This document shows positions 60,645 through 64,000 of a stretch of 64,000 nt of DNA, piece by piece; position 1 is the stretch's first letter; every line of letters begins with the position of its first letter. The notes under the pieces were generated by a model. The model saw only the letters and a program-made list of their open reading frames with translations, searched no databases and was not told where the DNA came from. The DNA lies in NCBI GenBank assembly GCA_963712655.1, contig CAVQIT010000008.1, positions 1,674,001 through 1,738,000 on the forward strand, given 5' to 3'. Origin of the DNA: Pollutimonas sp963712655. Its GTDB lineage: Bacteria; Pseudomonadota; Gammaproteobacteria; Burkholderiales; Burkholderiaceae_B. Both the position numbers and the translations under genes were made by a program.

Positions 60645-61374
60645 GGTATATCTCCCTTGTGCGCGGGTCGTCGATGACTTGCTGTCGCGTGCCGGCGGTG
60701 ATGACTTCCCCGTAATGCAGCAGCGTTACGCGGTCTGCGAATGCCAGCGCGACTTCCATGTCGTGCTCGATCATGACGATGGTGATGTCGCGGGAAATGG
60801 AATTGAGCAGTTCCAGTATGGTTGCGCGCTCTTCAGAGGACAGGCCGGCAAGGGGTTCGTCCAGCAGCAGCACTTCCGGGTTCTGCGCAAGCGCCATGGC
60901 GATTTCCAGGCGGCGCTTTTCTCCGTACGATGTTTGTTCCAGCGGCAAATCGGCTTTTTGCGACAGGCCGACTGATTCCAGCACACTCAGCGCGCGGGAT
61001 TGCTGGGTGGGATCGGTTGCGAACACGCCCCATGGCTTCCAGCGCAAGCTGGATTTTCCCAGCAGCGCCAGCATTACGTTTTGCAGCAAGGTGTCTTTGC
61101 CGAACAGGGTCAGGATTTGATAGGTTCGCGCCAGCCCTATCTGGGCCCGGGCATCGGTCGACATGCGGGTGACATTTTGGCCCAGCAGCGTGATGGCCCC
61201 GGCGTCGGAAGCCAGGTCGCCCGCTATCAGGTTGAACAGGGTGGTCTTGCCGGCGCCGTTCGGCCCGATAAGCAGGTGCCGTTCGCCTTTTTCCACGGCC
61301 AGGTCCACGCCGCGGGTGACTTTCAGTCCACCGAAGGATTTGGTCAGGCCGCAGACTTCCAGTACCGTGGTCAT
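60634..61374 (-). CDS. livG: Branched-chain amino acid-type ABC transporter ATP-binding protein LivG
   Basis: 246 residues from the ATG at 61374 (AAGGAAAC upstream), which overlaps the livM stop by four bases. Walker A IGPNGAGKTTLFNLIAGD, signature-like TSYGEKRRLEIAMALAQ, Walker B VLLLDEPLAGLSSEER and the LivG-type C terminus with GEVITAGTRQQVIDDPRTRE. Part of the livHMGF cluster. Confidence 0.93.
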   Translation of the reverse strand: MTTVLEVCGLTKSFGGLKVTRGVDLAVEKGERHLLIGPNGAGKTTLFNLIAGDLASDAGAITLLGQNVTRMSTDARAQIGLARTYQILTLFGKDTLLQNVMLALLGKSSLRWKPWGVFATDPTQQSRALSVLESVGLSQKADLPLEQTSYGEKRRLEIAMALAQNPEVLLLDEPLAGLSSEERATILELLNSISRDITIVMIEHDMEVALAFADRVTLLHYGEVITAGTRQQVIDDPRTREIYLGH

Positions 61375-62315
61375 GGCGTTTCCTTTGCATTGCGTGCCGG
61401 CTGCGCAACAGCGGCGGGCTTTGATCTTTGCAGCCATTTGATGGCGCGCTGCACGCCCGGGACAATGCCGCCCGGTACGAACATGACAATGAAAATGAAG
61501 ACAAATCCCAGCAGCATGATCCAGCGGTCGATGTAGGCGCTTGCGACGTTTTTCAGGGCAACGACCAGCGCGGCGGCGATGACGGGGCCGGCCAGCGTGC
61601 CGGGACCGCCGGCGATTACCATCAGCAGCATTTCGGCCGAGTTCGCCAGCGACAGGCTGTGCGGGCTGATGAACTGGTGGTAATAGACATACATCAGGCC
61701 GGCGATGGCGCCGAAGAACCCGCTGACGGTGAATGTGATCCAGCGGATCATCCAGACGTCATAGCCCAGCGCGCTCATGCGGCGCGGCTGGTCCCGGGTG
61801 CCGCGGATGCTGGCGCCGAATGGGGACCTGACCCAGATGGCGATCAGCGCCCAGATCAGAAGGAAAACGATCAGGGTGAAATAATAGAAATGGCTGGCGT
61901 TGTCCAGATCCAGCCCGAAGGGGCTGGGGCGGCTTAAGCCGGACAGGCCGTTGTCGCCGCCTGTTACGCTGGCCCAGCGGTAGGCGATGCCCCACAGGAT
62001 TTGGCCGAACGCCAGGGTAATCATCAGGAAGCCTAGGCCGGTGGCGCGCAAGGCGATCAGGCCGAAAAGGGCGCTGACCAAGGTTGTGCCGGCCAGGGCC
62101 GCGGCGGCCGCTTCGAAGTGGTTCCAGTTCAGGTTCAGCATCAGCCAGCCGCTGGCATACCCCGACAGGCCAAGATACCCCGCGTGCCCCAGGGATGTCA
62201 GGCCGGCATAGCCGACCAGCAGGTTCAGGCTTAGCGCAAATAGCGCGGCGATAAGCACTTGGCTGGCAAGGTTGATGTAGTAGTCGCCGCCGACCAGCCA
62301 TGGAAGCAGCAGCAA
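61371..62315 (-). CDS. livM: Branched-chain amino acid-type ABC transporter permease LivM, start uncertain
   Basis: At least 314 residues with about nine transmembrane helices and the permease hallmarks NLLVGYAGLTSLGHAGYLGL and FGASIRGTRDQPRRMSALGY. The start is odd. The livH stop overlaps an ATG (62350-62352, ATGA) as expected for coupling, but that ATG is in another frame; the permease frame is only entered by a one-base shift within the first dozen codons, or by an alternative start (TTG at 62315). A one-base indel near 62335 is likely. Otherwise complete. Confidence 0.85.
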   Translation of the reverse strand: MLLLPWLVGGDYYINLASQVLIAALFALSLNLLVGYAGLTSLGHAGYLGLSGYASGWLMLNLNWNHFEAAAAALAGTTLVSALFGLIALRATGLGFLMITLAFGQILWGIAYRWASVTGGDNGLSGLSRPSPFGLDLDNASHFYYFTLIVFLLIWALIAIWVRSPFGASIRGTRDQPRRMSALGYDVWMIRWITFTVSGFFGAIAGLMYVYYHQFISPHSLSLANSAEMLLMVIAGGPGTLAGPVIAAALVVALKNVASAYIDRWIMLLGFVFIFIVMFVPGGIVPGVQRAIKWLQRSKPAAVAQPARNAKETP

Positions 62316-62348
62316 CAGCGCAAGCAGCGCGACCAGCGATGCGTCGCT

Positions 62349-63209
62349 TCATGTCGCGATCCTTCCGAACAAGCCGCGGGGCCTTACTGCGAGAATGATG
62401 ATCATTGGTAAAAACAGAATAATGTAGGAGAGGTCCGGGAACAGCACTTGGCCGAAGGTGTAGATGATGCCGATCACGAAACTGCCGATGAAGGCGCCCA
62501 TCAGGCTGCCCAGGCCGCCCAGAATGACCACCACAAGCGCCAGCGGCAGCATGTCCGCATCCAGGCCCGGGTATACCGAAAGGATGGGGGCGGCCAGCAC
62601 GCCGCCGATGCCGGCCAGCGCGGCGCCCAGGCAGAACACGATAGTGAAGAGCCGCGATGACGGGATGCCGATGCCGCGCGCCATTTGCATGTCGTCGACG
62701 CTGGCGCGGATCATCATTCCAAGACGGGTCTTGTCAAGCAGCAGCCAAAGGCCGATGCCGATGATAATGCTGAAAACCAGCATGGACAGGCGGTACAGCG
62801 GAAACACTTGGCCGAATAGTTGTACGGCGCCGGAAAGCAGTTGCGGTCCGGAAACCGGGCGCGGATCCCCGCCCCACATCCATAGACTGAAATCGGCGAT
62901 GACAAAGGCTACGCCCAGCGTGGCCAGCACTTGCGACAAGGCATTGCCCGCAAGCCGGCGCAGCATGAAGCGTTCGATCAGGCCGCCCAGCAAGGCGACT
63001 ATTGCGCCGGCGGCCAGCACTGCTGCGGCGAACCCATAACCCCTGGTCAGGACATCCAGGCCGATGTAGGCGCCCAGCATGAAATACGCCCCGTGCGACA
63101 GGTTCGCGATGCGCATCAAGCCGAAAATCAGCGAAAAACCAGCGGCGAGAGTAAAAAGCACGCCGCCGAATGCCAGGCTGTTTAAGGTCTGGATAAGCCA
63201 GAAAGACAT
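62349..63209 (-). CDS. livH: Branched-chain amino acid-type ABC transporter permease LivH
   Basis: 286 residues, hydrophobic throughout, with the LivH-typical opening LNSLAFGGVLFTLAAGFSLI and FGLMRIANLSHGAYFMLGAY, followed by the inner-membrane transport region IRASVDDMQMARGIGI. It is the first membrane gene after the receptor, 67 bases downstream of it. Forms the channel with LivM. Confidence 0.94.
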   Translation of the reverse strand: MSFWLIQTLNSLAFGGVLFTLAAGFSLIFGLMRIANLSHGAYFMLGAYIGLDVLTRGYGFAAAVLAAGAIVALLGGLIERFMLRRLAGNALSQVLATLGVAFVIADFSLWMWGGDPRPVSGPQLLSGAVQLFGQVFPLYRLSMLVFSIIIGIGLWLLLDKTRLGMMIRASVDDMQMARGIGIPSSRLFTIVFCLGAALAGIGGVLAAPILSVYPGLDADMLPLALVVVILGGLGSLMGAFIGSFVIGIIYTFGQVLFPDLSYIILFLPMIIILAVRPRGLFGRIAT

Positions 63210-63276
63210 GAGCTACCCTCCTTGCGGCAGTCATGGCGCGGTGTCACGATTGGCAATGTGAACACCGCGCCGGGTA

Positions 63277-64000
63277 TTATTTTTCGAGATTCTTGGCGGG
63301 AGGGTAATCGCGCGTATACACCGGCTTGGACAGGAAGTCTTTTTGATCGTAGGTCCAGAACTGGGTAACGGCCGGGTAGGTCTTGATCACGGAATTGACC
63401 AGCTTGCCGTCCTTGCGCTCGACTTTGCGGATATAGACATCCATGATCGGGTTGCCCAGGGAGTCGAGCTTGAAGTCGCCGCGCGGGTCGTTGGGCACTT
63501 GGACTTTACGCAAGGCGTCCATGAAGGCGTCCTTGTCTTCGACCTTGCCGCCGATGGTCTTGAGCGCTTGTTCCATCATCAAGGCCGCCCCATAGGCGCC
63601 CACATGATAGTAGCCAGGGTCTTCCTTGGCTTCGCGGTTCATTGCCTGGACAAATTTTTGGTTGTTGGGCTTGTCCAGCGCAGCGGTGTACCAGCCGCTG
63701 GATACGATGCCGAGCGCTTCGTCGCCCATCGATTTCAAGACGCCTTCGTCCACGGTGGTCATTGCGGCCAGCAGCGGAATCTTTCCCTTGAGGCCATATT
63801 CGTTGTATTGCTTGATGAATTTGATGCCGTTGCCGCCTGCGAAAACAGCATAGACCGCATCGACATCCGGCTTGATCTGGCCGATGTAGCTGCCATAGTC
63901 GGCCACGTTCAGCGGCGACCACAGTTTTTGCACCACCTTGCCGCCGTTTTCTTCGAATGTGCGCTGGAAGCCGGCGGTGATTTCATGGCCGAAGGCAAAG
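63277..64000 (-). CDS. ABC transporter substrate-binding protein, N-terminus beyond the window
   Basis: The C-terminal 240 residues of a Leu/Ile/Val-type periplasmic receptor (Peripla_BP_6): GHEITAGFQRTFEENGGKVV, DVDAVYAVFAGGNGIKFIKQ, GYYHVGAYGAALMMEQALKT and DVYIRKVERKDGKLVN. The frame is open to the last base of the window, so the signal peptide is outside. It is the first gene of the livH-livM-livG-livF operon and sets the ligand of the system, which cannot be predicted precisely from this part. Confidence 0.92.
   Translation of the reverse strand, partial: FAFGHEITAGFQRTFEENGGKVVQKLWSPLNVADYGSYIGQIKPDVDAVYAVFAGGNGIKFIKQYNEYGLKGKIPLLAAMTTVDEGVLKSMGDEALGIVSSGWYTAALDKPNNQKFVQAMNREAKEDPGYYHVGAYGAALMMEQALKTIGGKVEDKDAFMDALRKVQVPNDPRGDFKLDSLGNPIMDVYIRKVERKDGKLVNSVIKTYPAVTQFWTYDQKDFLSKPVYTRDYPPAKNLEK

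Noticed and set aside
61428..61937. Plus-strand frames across the liv genes
   Set aside because: Complementary-strand shadows of GC-rich coding sequence, without start signals.
1..64000. CRISPR array
   Set aside because: No regularly spaced short repeats and no cas-like genes were seen anywhere in the window.

Overview
The window looks like the chromosome of a beta-proteobacterium, most likely family Alcaligenaceae (Bordetella, Achromobacter or Pusillimonas relatives). The backbone is GC-rich. It carries a Bug-type solute receptor, a CoA-transferase/HMG-CoA-lyase pair and a branched-chain amino acid-type ABC transporter, all typical of that family. Genus-level placement is inference.

Layout. 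Backbone (1-6025): a frameshifted autotransporter, a LysR regulator, a CoA transferase, an HMG-CoA lyase-type enzyme and a Bug receptor. Backbone resumes at a complete tRNA-Leu(CAA) gene (58786-58870, minus strand), followed by a hydrolase and livF-livG-livM-livH plus a receptor gene that runs off the window. Between these lie two genomic islands in tandem. The boundaries are three copies of tRNA-Leu 3' sequence: a 22-bp core at 6026-6047, a 53-bp half-tRNA at 35354-35406, and the intact tRNA at 58786. The roughly 160 bp just inside the left end of each island (6048-6208 and 35407-35570) are near-identical. No intact integrase is visible in either island.

Island 1 (about 6048-35353) opens with a block of defence-type genes on the minus strand: an EVE-like/HNH nuclease, a MazG-like pyrophosphohydrolase, a DUF2075 helicase with a nuclease-like N terminus, a ScoMcrA/SRA-like HNH nuclease, and a 1197-residue protein joining a GT4 glycosyltransferase fold to a NACHT ATPase and a pentapeptide-like tail. 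A RloC/PrrC-like ATPase with a candidate anticodon-nuclease triad diverges from them. The rest of island 1 is stress and redox metabolism: ergothioneine genes (egtB/egtD), msrA, a redoxin, a flavoprotein disulfide reductase, a ferritin-like protein, a cytochrome c, two TetR-controlled clusters, an MFS transporter, RidA, a GST, an SDR and a broken LysR, interspersed with IS remnants.

Island 2 (about 35407-58785) is almost entirely defence-type genes plus insertion sequences: an 1824-residue DUF4011-helicase-Vsr protein (the Hhe type), an IS3 element, an IS66 element, a three-gene ABC-3C cassette (DUF4297-type nuclease, middle component, ABC ATPase) with a near-consensus LexA box upstream, a DUF4062 / PhoD-like phosphatase / DEAH helicase-nuclease run, and an ISL3-type element with exact 8-bp target duplications beside the tRNA.

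The best candidates for undescribed biology are the GT4-NACHT-pentapeptide fusion, the MazG-DUF2075 pair within its nuclease cluster, and the DUF4062-PhoD-helicase run.
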